Assembly: GCA_905250115.1 (NCBI GenBank)
Contig: CAJNOI010000014.1
Location: 664,232 to 728,231, forward strand
Source: Adineta steineri
Lineage: Eukaryota > Rotifera > Eurotatoria > Adinetida > Adinetidae
Length of the DNA stretch: 64,000 nt
Direction: 5' to 3'
Below, one piece after another: positions 24,321 through 36,533 of this stretch. The notes beneath the pieces were generated by a model. It did not search any database. It was not told where the DNA came from and worked only from the letters and a program-made list of their open reading frames with translations. Numbering within the stretch: the stretch's first letter is position 1; each line of letters begins with the position of its first letter. The position numbers were made by a program, and so were the translations under genes.

Positions 24321-26501
24321 TTATAATGCTGTAGATTTTTGAACTGCACGAAGCATATCGATATTGGTTGGCATCTGAAATAAAGACATTCACCATCAAT
24401 AAATAGTCTTAATTCTTATTACAACTATTTACCTTGTGTATTGAATCAAAACCTAAAAATTTGACTACATTATAAGTAGTACGAAGTCCATTGATTGATT
24501 TTTCTGATAAAAGAGTACAATCTTCTGTAAGAATATTTTGATTAATACTGAAACCACGTTCAACGTCTGCGTTACCATGTGAAATAATTAGTATATTTCT
24601 AATGAGCTTGTATAATGTTAGATATTTTGGATATCCACTACTTCGAACGATCGAAAGTGCTTTATTCCAATAATAGTTAATTTTATGGTATTCAACATCA
24701 ATATACTTCCGTTTAATTATCCATGAATCATCAGTTGTTTCAATAGAGTACATTAACCATTCATCAGTAAGACGATTAACTTCATTCAAAGAGAGTAAAT
24801 CAGATATAAATCGACCTATATGAACAATAATATCATTTTTTTGTTTTTAAACAGGAAGCAATTGGTTGAAAAAATTTCTTACATCTCGAATAAAACGTTT
24901 CTTTTTCATCTTTGGATAATAGTGCTAATGATTTTCTGGTTTCTTCGCCTAACCTCAAAGTGGATGAACAGTTTTACAAGTCTTTTGTTGTACTTACCCA
25001 TTCGCATTTGTTTATCATTTAATTGTTTTTCAGCTAATTTAGGGTCAATTAATAACAATTTACTACCTTGTTTATTTCCAATATATTCTAATGTTAAGAA
25101 TGATAATAAAACGGTATGATACAAATCAGATAATTCCTGATATAATAAATGAATCGTTGAATCACTTTTCTGAAATATAGTGAAAAACTTGTCAAAAATT
25201 GCACAGCACACGTACGAGATGAACAAAACACGAGTTTTCGAAACGTGTGATGATAAACAGGATTTGATTGAATTGTATTTTTTTTCTATTTGTGCTCTAT
25301 TGTTTTCGGGCAAATGTATGAAAAAATATTCATTTGAAACTTCGCATCAAGCTGTTTAGAGAACAGGTTGCTGGTATACGACGGAATGTTATTTTTAAAT
25401 CCACTTACTTAAAACTTGATCAACTACTTTACCGAGTAACAAACAACATGTACAAACAAAGTATAGAACGTTTTTTTCAATTACTTCATTCAGCTCATCG
25501 ATATTTTTTATAGAATCTTCTTTTCTTGCTGGTGAATTATGAAACCAAGAGCAACTATCAGTATAATGTTGTTGTACCTGAAAGCACAAATTAATCCTAT
25601 TGAATATTTTTGTGCCAGCTTCTTACCTGATTTAAGCGCATTATAAGCTGCATAAATATGGCATGGATCCATTTGAGCAATTCTCCATCAACTCTTTTTC
25701 AGTTCTTCATCAAATAGCGTTTCGATTGATTTGTTCACCTTAGGGTTATCTCGTCCAATCATCTGTACGAAAAGAATTAAAAACAGTATCTCTATCAATA
25801 TGAACTGGTGCATGGCCAAGAAACACAGATTTTTAATAACATGTAACAGCAACTTGCTTCTCGATACTCTAATACTTCAATAATAAGTCCAATTGCCTAT
25901 TGAAGCATAATACAAATCGTTCACACTGTTTTATATCTTAAACAGTATCACAATGAAAAAATGGTCTAAGACCATGCAAAATCATATATGACTATTTTGT
26001 CCATTTCATTTTGAATTGCTGTGCAATGTTCGAACTCGGAAATATTCTTTTAAATAAATCACTAAATTCATCGGATGAAAGATAACCATATCTACGTTGT
26101 ACTGCATTCGTCGCCAATAACGTTTCGGTCCGTATCACTTGATCTAGAAAACTAATATTCGTTGGCTAGAGAGCAGCAACTGTTATCATTGAAAGAGTTG
26201 ATTCAGTTCGAGCAGTAAATGTGGTATTTTCTTTGAATAGTTTTATACTATCACGATATTTTTTATTATTCATATGACATTCAATAGACTGCCATCCTTT
26301 ATTTTCACAACATCGATCACCAGTTTTAAATAACGTAGAAACGAATGTTGATGAATTTGTACCTTGTTTCAGCCATCGTCTAACCGGATTATCACTTAAA
26401 TCTACTTTTTTCAACCATGAAATCCTAAATTTTTTTATATGAAGAGATATTTTTACGAAATTAAAGTTATGTAAAAATTCTAGAAAGTTTACAAAGTTCA
26501 A
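24321..26501 (-). pseudogene. Decayed hAT-like transposase gene
   Basis: Read on the minus strand, pieces of one protein family appear in order: an N-terminal zinc-finger-like segment (26501-26166; WLKKVDLSDNP, then RRWLKQGTNSSTF), a following segment with RTETLLATNAV and FKRIFPSSNIAQQFKMKWTK, a remnant of the core (KSVFLGHAPV), a CSWFHNSPARKED piece (25589-25395), the IFDKFFTIFQKS segment (25313-24906) and a C-terminal dimerisation-like block with SHGNADVERGFSINQN (24789-24433). A last small exon (24374..24321) still has a canonical intron. In-frame stops (about 26164 and just after MKWTK near 25998) and frame breaks show that it is dead. The C-terminal motif is typical of hAT-superfamily and hAT-derived host proteins. 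I saw no inverted ends flanking it. Confidence 0.7.
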
Positions 26502-26689
26502 AATTTATCAGTTCTACAATAAAAGCAAGGAAAAGGAGGAGCATTCACACATTAGATATGAATTCTATAAAAAAAATATCACATAGATTTTGTCTTGCTA
26601 TCTGAGTGGTACTCACCAACTTTTCAATAAAACGTATACTGTCAAATATTATCTGCATTTTTTCATGGTACTAATCTAATTTTATACTA

Positions 26690-27873
26690 TATATTAACAT
26701 GGGCGGCGCAGCTTCAGTTTTTTAGGGCATGCAATAAACTTTTAAATAAGGCTATATAGTGATGGGTTTTGCAGAGTGTAGTAGAAGCTTTTTTTATAAA
26801 CTTAATCTTTCAAAGTCATAGCGCTAGAACGTTGCATACTAATTCATTATAGAGTGAATCAAGAGTCTTATAACAGGCTAACGTTCTTTCTTCAAAACAA
26901 ACTTATTCAAAGCGAGTTTAGCAAATACTCATGTTCGTCTTTCTAACGGCCTTCTTTCACCGACCATAGAGTGTGAAACTTGATAATTACATAAAAGTTT
27001 TCTAAATATTTTAACAGCTGCTTCTTTTTGAGAGAACTATATGTTTAAGAATATTCTTTTATTTTTAACTCTTCGAATAGTTATGTGTTGGTAAATATGT
27101 ATTAATAATAGAAAAAAATCAATTCTTGTTCATGAAAAACATACAATTCTTTTATTTAACTTCAAAAAAAATTTTTTCTTTGATCTTTTTTGACATAAAA
27201 TGGGTTACAATGGTATCAATATCGATTTGATAATCTTTTTCTATATTTATTAATGCTAAAGATGATAATCGTTCTTGTTCAATTGTACTTCTAATATATG
27301 CTAATAAATTAAAAATAAATTAAATTTCACGAAAAACAAACAACGAAAAATTGAATATTATTGAAAACAAGCAGCAGAAAAAGATTAATCATTATGTTCC
27401 ACCAGTTATTTACTATTTAATATAATTTCAATTCTTTCGATGAAAATAGATAAGGATAATTTGAGCATCAGCTAATCAATTTTAAAAGACGAGACTTAAT
27501 CTAAGGCTACATTAGTATTCTCAGGCGAACGCAAAATTTTAAATAGTTTTTGCTCTAAAATAAGAGCGTCAAGAATAATCGAAAAAATGATTATGTATTA
27601 CTTAAACGATTTCGTGCCGGATGTGTACGATCTGAAATACATTCATCAAAATAACACAATATAGCGTCATAAGATAATATTGATCAACACTCGTATATTA
27701 ACTACGAGATTGTATTAAACATATGTATACTGAATTAGACAGTCTTGCTCTAATCTACAAAGAAATCACAAAAAATTTGGAGATGCAATAAAAATTTATT
27801 GCATACCCAAATTTTGTTTAGGGCATGCAATTGCTAACTCGTTGCTTGCTGGTGCGCCGCCCATGTATATTAA
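26690..27873. mobile_element. Non-autonomous hAT transposon with TIR and 8-bp TSD
   Basis: The element proper is 26698..27865 (1168 bp). Its ends are a perfect 13-bp inverted repeat, CATGGGCGGCGCA at 26698-26710 and its complement at 27853-27865. It is flanked by a perfect 8-bp direct repeat TATATTAA (26690-26697 and 27866-27873), the target-duplication length of the hAT superfamily. Subterminal copies of a GGGYATGCAATAAA motif lie inside both ends in opposite orientation, which fits transposase-binding sites. On the minus strand it keeps the end of a TTF/ZMYM-type hAT transposase (27152 to about 27310). Most of the transposase is gone, so mobility would need another copy's enzyme. The intact ends suggest a fairly young insertion. 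Confidence 0.92.
27152..27310 (-). pseudogene. hAT transposase C-terminal remnant
   Basis: Inside the 1168-bp element, the minus strand encodes LLAYIRSTIEQERLSSLALI followed by NIEKDYQIDID and then a stop at 27152-27154. The QERLSSLALINIEK segment is the hallmark tail of TTF-type zinc-finger hAT transposases (ZMYM1-like). Upstream domains are missing, so this is a fragment. Confidence 0.8.
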
Positions 27874-28372
27874 TGATAATACAATTAAAAAACTTTACAA
27901 AATATAAAAATGCTCAGAAATAGGTAAACTTCTATTCTTTTATATTAATTCTTCTGTTTCATACGTTGGAAGTCATACGATAGGTTTCTTCAAGTTATTT
28001 ATAATGTACAAAAAATAATCGAGTAATCACTTTATAATGATGTATAATCATTCACATCGTTTGTTTCTTTGAGAGAGAAATACTTTTTTTTTTCATAGCA
28101 TCATTAATATCTAATGTACTTTAATACTTGGCAGTAACAACAATACAACTTTTCTTTTACAATATCATTGACGTTCGCAATATAGAAAATGAAAAGAAAA
28201 AAAAACAAGATCTATCTGCCTACTTTACTTTCAGTCATACATTATAAAAATATAATAAGTAATTTCGTAGATATATTTCTATATACGTATACAAGATAAA
28301 TAAGCACGTTTTTTGTGTTGCTATATGATAACAGACATTTAATACTTATTTCTTCAGAATTAAAAAATATAC
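27874..28372. other. Intergenic, promoter side of CUB gene
   Basis: A+T-rich sequence between the hAT insertion and the next gene. No distinct element was recognised. Confidence 0.5.
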
Positions 28373-29131
28373 ATGATCAAAGTAGTAGTAGTGTCATTAT
28401 TTCTACTGTTTTTACCATCAATATCATACACTCGTGGTACTGGTTCAACATTTAGCTCGACAAGTAAGTAAACAATTTTTTTACAGAATTATCTAAATTC
28501 TCTATTCATAGATATGGACAAAAATTGTGGTAAAACAATTACGATGAATGGTGATAAATTGCCGGGAACATTCTTTAGTTTCAGTTCAGGTACCTATGCA
28601 GAAAATCTCAATTGTACTTTAACAATCAAAGCATCAACATTAAATCAACGTATTATTGTTGTTATTGATAAAATGGATATTGCATGTAATGGTGATAGAC
28701 TTGTAGTGTATGATGGAAAAATAGATCAAGAAGCAATATTAAATAAAAATCAATCACAACAATGTGGAAGAAGCAAATATTATCTACGTGTACATTAAAT
28801 CTTTTTTAAACTTATAAAATCTATTGTTTTTATTATTGTGTTTTGTAGACAAGAAATTCAAATACAGCAGTCATTCAGTTCATATCCAATACTGATGGAA
28901 AAGATGGAAGCGGCTTCATGATTCTTGTAGCAATCAATTTTCGTTAGTATTAGTTTCATAATTAGTGCATTGATTAAACATGAAATTTTTCTTTTGTTGA
29001 TAGCCGTCGCTACATGTTCACGTAGTGATAATTTATATCGGTGTAAAAACAACTACTGTATATCAAATTTATTTAATTGTGATGATCGAAACTGGTGTGG
29101 TGATAACAGTCAGTTGTACGTGTGCCGTTGA
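28373..29131 (+). CDS. Secreted CUB + LDL-receptor class A protein
   Basis: Four exons give 196 codons: 28373..28463, 28512..28789, 28849..28942, 29004..29131; all junctions are GT..AG with matching phases. Residues 1-19 are a signal peptide ending at ISYTRG. A CUB domain follows from Cys36: KNCGKTI, FSSGTYAENLNCTLTI, the CNGDRLVVYDG strand and a closing SGFMILVAINF strand. Residues 159-195 are one LDLa module with all six cysteines in order (159, 168, 173, 180, 186, 195). The usual SDE calcium ligands after the fifth Cys are replaced by Ser-Gln-Leu, so calcium binding at that site may be weakened. The protein stops one residue after the last Cys. An extracellular binding role is inferred from the domains; the ligand is unknown. 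Confidence 0.82.
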
Positions 29132-30489
29132 TTTGTATCTAAAGGAATATATGATTTTTACAAATCAATATAAAGAAATAAATAAATGTGGAAATGTCGG
29201 ATTTTATCCGAGAGTTATGTGTACCGCAAAAAGTGGAAATAGACATTGACCTTGTTTTTTTAATTCTTAGTCAACAATAAACACTTTTAACGGCAATATC
29301 AGTATATGTGAGTTCTTCATCATTTTCGGGCAGTGTAATGTTGAGGAAACCACAAACGCACCATAGTTATCCCCTATCATTATTCAGGACTCTTCACAAA
29401 TTCTATCTACTCCAAAAACACTAGGTAAGAGGAGTAATTTTTAAATGAATTTGTGTTTGTATCTAGGGGAATTACGATCATAAGCAACCTCATGAATTTG
29501 TAAGAGATATACGATAGATACAGACATCAGTATTTTCATAATAACTCACCAATATTAATAGCTATCGAGTTCGGATTTTTACCTTTCGATAGTTCTTTTG
29601 ACTAGCTACTAAACCAGGTATTTGGAAATCGCCAAAACTACTAGTCATATGAGACATATCTAGGCAATTTGGTGTCTGGATACAGTTTTTGTGCATTTTG
29701 AGACCTTTTTCAGGTGCTATTTTGTTAGAAAGCTACGATTTCGTTCAAAACTAATATCAGATTCGGAATCAGCGCTAAAAACTGAGTCGATTTATATATG
29801 GTGTGAATAATTTTGAGAATAATATTCTTTTTGAAAAAAAATTCCTGTACCCCCCCCCCCCCTCAAGGATGGTCTGATCAATAATGAGAATTTTTTTATA
29901 ACTCAGCAATAGTACAATCGATTGAGCTCATCTTCGAACTCGACCGAGATATCAATGAGACTAAACTGTGTAGAAAATTTCACCTCAGTCTGATTCTCCT
30001 TTCGTGCGTTATCGTGTAAACGGCCGGACACACTGACCGATTCTAGTAGTGTACTCACTTTTTGAGTACACAAAAAAGGTGCTGTTTTAAATATAGTGTG
30101 CAGCACGATTGATGTTCTACTTTGTACTGGTTTTTTTTAATCGGTAGAATTCTTTTATTTGTTGATTTTGTGTACATAACGAAAAACTCTTAAGCGTGTT
30201 ACATCCTCTTATATATTTACTTTCAGTACCAATAAAGAATACAGATCGACATGTATTATCATTTTCAAAATAACACCTAAGCTGGATACGGGTAGGTCTG
30301 GCTAGAGGGTGTGGATATTTTATTTCATCCGCGCCCACACCCTCAAGAAGAACAATTAGAGAGAAATAAGAGAGAAAGATAGAATGATTTATGATAGACA
30401 CAGTAAAAACATAAGAAGATATAGTTGTCTGAAAGAAGAAGAGAAGAGAAAAAAACAGCGTTGCATATCAATCACACAAGATGTTATAT
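29132..30489. other. Intergenic with poly-C tract
   Basis: Contains a run of 13 C (29850-29862) that could form a G-quadruplex on the other strand, and a telomere-like foldback at 30302-30347. Frames on both strands are short and unconvincing. Confidence 0.6.
30302..30347. repeat. GTG-rich foldback, copy B
   Basis: CTAGAGGGTGTGG at the left and CCCACACCCTCAAG at the right form a short hairpin with a loop of about 20 bases. Same terminal motif as the copies at 24.2, 36.5, 37.1, 45.5, 47.4 and 49.4 kb. Confidence 0.7.
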
Positions 30490-31441
30490 TTAAAATAACC
30501 AGAAGCTACTATCGGAATTTATTATATTGCGTTTATATGCGTCGTCTAAATGTTGTGTTCCTACATGTCCAATTTGATTATATCGAAGGTATAATGAGAT
30601 GAGTGTCTATATAAACAAGTGGAGGTAAAGACGTGATATAGATAAAGAGAGAATGAGAATTACTGTGTTGTGACATAATCCATCACCTAAATGTTGTGCT
30701 CCAACATCTCCAATTGGATTTTCCGATAGATCTAATATGGTGAGTGTCTAGATGTAAGATTAGAGGTATAGACGAAGAGAAAATGAGAGTTACTGTGTTG
30801 TGTTTCAATGCATCACCTAAATGTTGTGTTCCCTCAGCTCCGATTTGATTTTTCGAGAGGTTTAGCCTTGAAAGTGTCTAGATGTATAAGTGGTGCTAAA
30901 GACGTGGTGTAGATAAAGAGAGAATAAGAGTTACTGTGTTATGTTTTAATGCATCACTCAAAGATTGTGCTCCAATATCTCCGATTTGGTTTTTCGAGAG
31001 ATTTAGTCTTGAAAGTGCCTAGATGGAAAAGTGAAGGTAGAGACATATTATAGATAAAAACAGAATGAGAGTTACTGTGTTGTATCGTAATGCATCACCC
31101 AAAGATTGTGCTCCAACATCTCCGATTGGATTTCCGCAGAGATGTAAGTTCGTTAGTGTCTAGACGATTACGTGATGGTAAAGACATGGTGTAGAGAAAG
31201 AGCGAATGAGAGTTACTGTGTTGTGTTTTAATGCATCACCCAAAGATTGGGCTCCAATATTTCCGATTGGATTGTGAAAAAGATTTAGTGTGGTTAGTGT
31301 CTACATGAATAAGTAGAGGCAAAACCATGATATAGAAAAAAAGAGAATGGGAATTACTGTGTTGTATTTTAATGCATCACACAAATATTGCGCTGTAGCA
31401 TCTCCCATATGATTGTACGGGAGGTTTAGTATGGTGAGTGT
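30490..31441. repeat. 141-bp tandem exon+intron array
   Basis: LRR exon starts at 31441, 31300, 31159, 31018, 30877, 30747 and 30606 give spacings of 141, 141, 141, 141, 130 and 141 bp. Each unit is an 84-bp exon plus a 57-bp intron (one intron is 46). Introns are also similar between units, so whole exon-intron blocks were duplicated in tandem. Confidence 0.95.
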
Positions 31442-32485
31442 CTAGATAAAAAAGTGGAGGAAAATACACGATGCAACTAAAAATACGAAATAGTGGGTCG
31501 GCGTTATATTCGGCTAGAGCAGTGAAAAGAATGTTGTTCTCATTCCGTTTCAAGGGCTATGAATAGCAGTATGAATATTTATAGTTTATTATATAATGTA
31601 CATTATACGGTGACAGTTTCTGATAATCGAGACTGAAAAGAAGTTAATAAGAGTGAACTAGAGACGGAAAACTCTGATCTGTGAGTTGATTTAATTTCTA
31701 GATGTTTGTGAAAGAAGGAATTTATTCCTTAATGCTATACTTATTGTAGGTAAAAGACGAATGCGTGCTGGAACGTCCTTTAAATAATATTTTTTTGTAC
31801 AAATATTCTACCTTGATAGTATAGGTATGAGTAATGTGACAGAATGTGAATGTTGTCGTGAGTCAATCTTCTCTCCATCCACAGTTGCGCATGATCTTAA
31901 AGGAGTATTGATTCAAAGTATTTATCATGAAAATATCGAGGACGTTATTTATAAGAAGATAAACTCGTTTATTGACATTTAGTTTCTTTCAAGAATTGAT
32001 TTTCTATTATCAACATAGTATTTAAGAAAAAGATGCTTAAATACATGCAAAAAGCAAATAACAATGTTTTGTTCTTTATTTTTGTCCTTATCTAAACATT
32101 GTGTGTTTATGATATCAAACCTAATTTGGAAGGTGAAATGTTTAGATGAGGTAAGAAAAAAAGAAATTTTTTTCGTGAAGAATTAATAACTGATGAATTG
32201 GTTCGAGTGGCAAATAGTCTGTTCATGTATATTTTATTTAAGTCGTTCTACTTAATTAGAGATTGTAAGAATGAAAAATAATTCGCGAGTCAATGGATAA
32301 AAATTAAACTATCATGATACAAAAAAGTTTACCTGATATCGTTCATAACTATCCATGATCTGGTTAAATCGTTGACATACATTTCTCATCGAGCATAAGA
32401 TTGTGAGATCGGATTGATGATCTAAAATTCGGTAGACAAGTTCTACCGGTAGCGTAAAGAAGTTGACGGCAGTTTGACTTGTCAT
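30490..32485 (-). CDS. F-box / leucine-rich-repeat protein with one LRR per exon
   Basis: Minus strand. Exon 1 (32485..32333, 51 codons) encodes an F-box: FFTLPVELVYRILDH, later VCQRFNQIMDSYERYQ. Six exons of exactly 84 nt follow (31441..31358, 31300..31217, 31159..31076, 31018..30935, 30877..30794, 30747..30664), each one 28-residue LRR such as TLTILNLPYNHMGD or TLSRLNLSKNQIGA, then a last exon (30606..30490) with one LRR and a divergent end. All introns are phase 0; those between LRR exons are 57 nt except one of 46. Joined as listed it is 257 codons. The 891-nt first intron could hide further exons that I could not find. F-box proteins link substrates to SCF ubiquitin ligases; the LRR face would bind the substrate. 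RNI-like LRRs of this type (GAQHLGDAL) are also found in NLR proteins. Confidence 0.82.
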
Positions 32486-35400
32486 TATTAACTATTGATG
32501 AAATGTTTGTTGTGTAGACTTATATGTTGGTTATATATATATTTTCTCTATCTTATCATTAAATGAGTAGATATTTGTTTTGTTTCATAGGTTTCAGATG
32601 ATGTTGTAAATATTTGTTGGAAGAAAAAAAACAAAAAAGAATGATATCAACTAGAAGACGACAGAACCGAGGTAACAACTGTAAGCAATGTTTTTGTTAA
32701 AATTATCTTGTCGATGTAGAATGGTACATAATAGACATGAATAGTGTATTCTCGATTATAATCAACAAAGGAGAAATGACTTTCTTCGTTATTTATTTTT
32801 GTTTAAAATCATATATACATATTTTATAAGATGGAACAGATTTTTTTATGAAACAATCAGACGTATGAATCGAAGAAAAAAATAAGATCACTATTTTCAT
32901 GATTGACGAATTTACTATAATCTGGCGTGTTGTTAGACAAATATGTCTGTGGGATTGACAATATTTTGTTCTATATATTAAAATTTTTTCAGATTCTTTT
33001 CCTTTTAATTATTTCAAATTGCGAAAAAAATAGTATCGAGCCTCGTACCATATTTCGTAGTGATATTATTATTTTTATTCATCTATCAATGAGATTTATT
33101 CTAAATTTGAAGAACCTCGAATTGATTCATTTCATTTAATAATGAATTCAAAACAAGAACGTCTTTTATATTATCCAATATATATAATTAATTTATGCAT
33201 GTTTATTTGATAGTTTAACTGATTATATATCTGGTAAAATAGACAATATTGAGCAATAGAAGTTACTCTAGCATCATTAATAGCATTTTATCCAATGATT
33301 GAAATTGAACTTTTTAGTTTTTGTACACTTGTAGAGTTTTATTTGTATTTGAAATTGCATCAGATATTAGTTTTTCTATTGCTGTTCCAATGGCTCTCAT
33401 TATTGCACCTTTGATTGGATTGTATGCAAGTTCGTACCCAAAATCATATAGAAAAACAGATTAGTAGTATACAATGGACTCAAGATCAATTTAAAGCATT
33501 AAAATTTACTTATGCATTTAATCAACAACAAAAGTTTGTTATATAAATTGTTATTTCATCATGTTTATGTTGTCTTTCAGAAATCAAATCTATAAAAGGG
33601 TAGCATCGTGATTTAAGTGACTCCACTGATATATCAGAAAAATGACATATCCTACGTTTTCATATAAGGATTAATGAAGACCGTATCATGATAAAGTGAA
33701 AATTTTATTTTCTATTTTTCGATGGAATATTTCTCTTGGAAAAATAAACTAAATTAGCAAATCTTTGTAATAGGTTATGATGAATACATGGTGTTTCATA
33801 AGTAACACCCCGATAAGAAATGCTTACAACTCCAATACTAAACAAACTTAATCAAATATTGTTTTTTGTTTCAAAGAGGTGAGCATAAAGTTTTTTTTGT
33901 ATACTACGAAGTTTCTAAATTCTCTCTTCAAGGCTATTCCTTTTGGTGAGAATATGAAAACTTACATTTTTCTAGATATGAAAAAAGTAAAAAATGTTTA
34001 CAAACATTGTTATTTTTTCAATATCTCAGCCGGAGAAAATGATAAAATCTGAATCTTTTTTTGCAAACGATGCACCATGAAAAGCTCTATGAATTTTGCA
34101 TAAACGAATTATGTTGACTTGATCAGATTACATTTTATGTCGATATATCGTTTGATATTAGGAAAGAGTATATTCTTCCTTGTTAGACGGACTTCATATT
34201 ATGATTATATGATCATTATTTTAAAAAATTAGCAGTCAAGTATGAAGTGCAAATATAGAGAGTATGACTAAATTGATATTGATTTTTTCCTATAGCGTGT
34301 GTAACTAGATACTATCATGAAACTAACATTATCGTTTTAACACGTTTGTTAGTTGTTTGAACATGGTTTTATTCTCTTTTTAACGTTTTTTATTACTAGT
34401 AGACAAGTTTATCGATGACAGTATTTGTTCATTCACATTTACATCACAGCAGAAAAAATTCCTCTCACTAAAAATATATAACTTTTGGCTTCTCTGGCGT
34501 ATAGACGGTCTGTACTCTTACAGACAGTGACGATAAGAATAAAAACGGTCGATATTGTACGCAAGCTGGTGAAAAATATCCATGAAAAATTACGGAAGTA
34601 TACGCATTCATGAAAATACGGAGAATAGTCTCTTATTTGTGGAAAACGTTCCATAGTTTAGTGAATGCATTCACCAACGAAAAGAATCTTTCTGAGTTTA
34701 GAAGAACCTATTCTTTGCCGTTCTATATTATTACAGAATGCTTTCTTCCTGGTTCAAAAACTGTTCTACATCTGTATAGAAAGCGTTCTGAACTATTCTA
34801 TAAACTAGTAAAATCATCGTCGACCCTTCTGTTTTCGAACGGTCAAATAGCATTTTATCAAAATGAGATCGCCTTCTTTGACATTCAAGACAGGGACATC
34901 TAGAGAACGAATTCTCTAAATCGATGAACGCATTCCCGACAATCTGATATCATTCCTAGAAAGAGTAGAATGGATTCATTACTGTTCTCTAAATTGTGGA
35001 ATACTTTCATCTAAATTTAACGCCAGTTTTGGTTCGAAACTGCCTGTACTGGAGTATGATATATTAAAACTAACATAAAAAATGGCGGAACATTCGATAA
35101 ATTGTACTTCCCAACCGACAAAACTGATTTTCAAAAAAAATTTCATGTCATAATTTCGATAGTTTAAGCTACGAAAAATCTAAGCATACCATTGGATAGA
35201 GCTCCCAAAGTTGCATTGGAAGAGGTCTCTCGACGGGTCTCGTACTTATCTCTTTGAGGATTATTCTATAGAATGTGGATGTAGATGATAATTATCAGAA
35301 AAGCATTCGAGAAAAGTGTATGTTCGTTTTTTCTTAAAAAAAGCTGATTTTTTTCATGGAACGTGCTCTATACTGTTCTATTCAATGATTATTTTTCACT

Positions 35401-35651
35401 GGGTTAATCTTTATTGTTTCAGATAGTTTTTATGTAATATTGAAGTGATTATATTTTATAAGAGAGAAATTCTAGGCAATGACAACTTTTTATATCATCT
35501 TTTTCCGAATTCTTTCAGATTTCTTTTCATAAAACTACAAAACTTTGACGAAGCTTTACGAATGGATAAAAACAACAGAATAAGTGTTTGTGATATAATT
35601 TATCACGAAAAAAACAAAAACTAATTCGTTTTTTTTGGCTTTTCTTTGTAG
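32486..35651. other. 3.2-kb stretch with possible decayed sequence only
   Basis: Near 33370-33440 a short hydrophobic frame (SFSIAVPMALIIAPLIGLYA) with stops around it may be the remnant of a membrane protein. Around 34600-35050 the sequence is richer in TTC/GAA motifs and less A+T-biased than its surroundings, which could be an old repeat. No intact gene was found. Confidence 0.45.
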
Positions 35652-35953
35652 CCTCAATCAGTTAATAACGATATAAGTGAAATAAAACCTACCCAATCAA
35701 CAAGATTGTACGTGTATTCTGTGCTTTGTTACATGAAAAACATTTTTTTTTTATTTTAGACGTGTATGTATTCGAAGTAAATTTACGTGGATCATATTTG
35801 CTATTGTGATAGTAGCGATCATTACCATTCTAAGAGCTATTACTCTTACGAAAGAGGAAAACGTTGTTGAAAGAGATTTAACAGCAACGATGATGACAAC
35901 ATCAAAAGGGCCAACAACATTGATATTAACAGCAACAGCAACAAAAAAAGCAG
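35652..35953 (+). pseudogene. Type II membrane protein fragment
   Basis: Two adjoining exons are clear: 35652..35707 (PQSVNNDISEIKPTQSTR) and 35760..35953, joined through a TT|A codon. They encode a short polar N-terminal part, a basic flank (RVCIRSKFTW), one membrane segment (IIFAIVIVAIITIL) and a Thr-rich linker (TATMMTTSKGPTT), then a G|GTATGT donor in phase 1. This is the start of a type II membrane protein whose ectodomain should follow, but I find no continuing exon up to the repeats at 36.4 kb, and no convincing first exon with a start codon. It may be truncated, or have distant exons I missed. Confidence 0.5.
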
Positions 35954-36478
35954 GTATGTTTGTGTTCAAAGAGAGATAAAAAAAAGTTGATCAATTACTT
36001 ACAATAACTTATAACAGACTATTTAATGAAAAAATATCAACCATATACTGTCAGGTGATTCTTCTCTCATCTGATGAAAGCTTCAGATATTTCATTATTT
36101 TTATTATTCTTTATAAGAAAGAACAAATATAAAAAACCTTTTATCTTTATGAAACAAAGGAATATATTTTCTAGAAAATCCTGTTTTTTCTATGTAATTT
36201 ACAAAAAAAGTCAGATACCATAGGTACAAATAAAATATCCGAAAGTTTTTTTCATGCATTTTTTATAATATCACACGACGATGTGAGGGTAGTGATAAGA
36301 AAGAATATCGATTAATATACATGCTATCGCTATGCTAAGGATTTATCTCATTATCTACTATAGAAAGAAATCTTTTTTTACTCTTTTTTTTTGGCAATAT
36401 AATGATTCTATTTATGTTTATTTGTCATAATAAAGATAAAGTAATTTCTTTAATTCACATAATAGCAAAGATCATAGG
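35954..36478. other. Intergenic, no gene supported
   Basis: A+T-rich; no exon continuing the preceding membrane protein was found. Confidence 0.5.
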
Positions 36479-36533
36479 TTGAGGGTGTGGGTGTGGGTTT
36501 AATAGACACAATATGCACACACACGCGCACGCT
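36479..36533. repeat. GTG-rich foldback, copy C
   Basis: TTGAGGGTGTGGGTGTGGG on the left, followed by a short spacer and a CACACACGCGCACGC right part. The right arm is degraded compared with copies A and B. Confidence 0.6.

Noticed and set aside
33140..33560. Hydrophobic pieces (SFSIAVPMALIIAPLIGLYA; SIQWTQDQFKALKFTYAF)
   Set aside because: Possible membrane-protein remnant, but frames are broken by stops and no family could be named.
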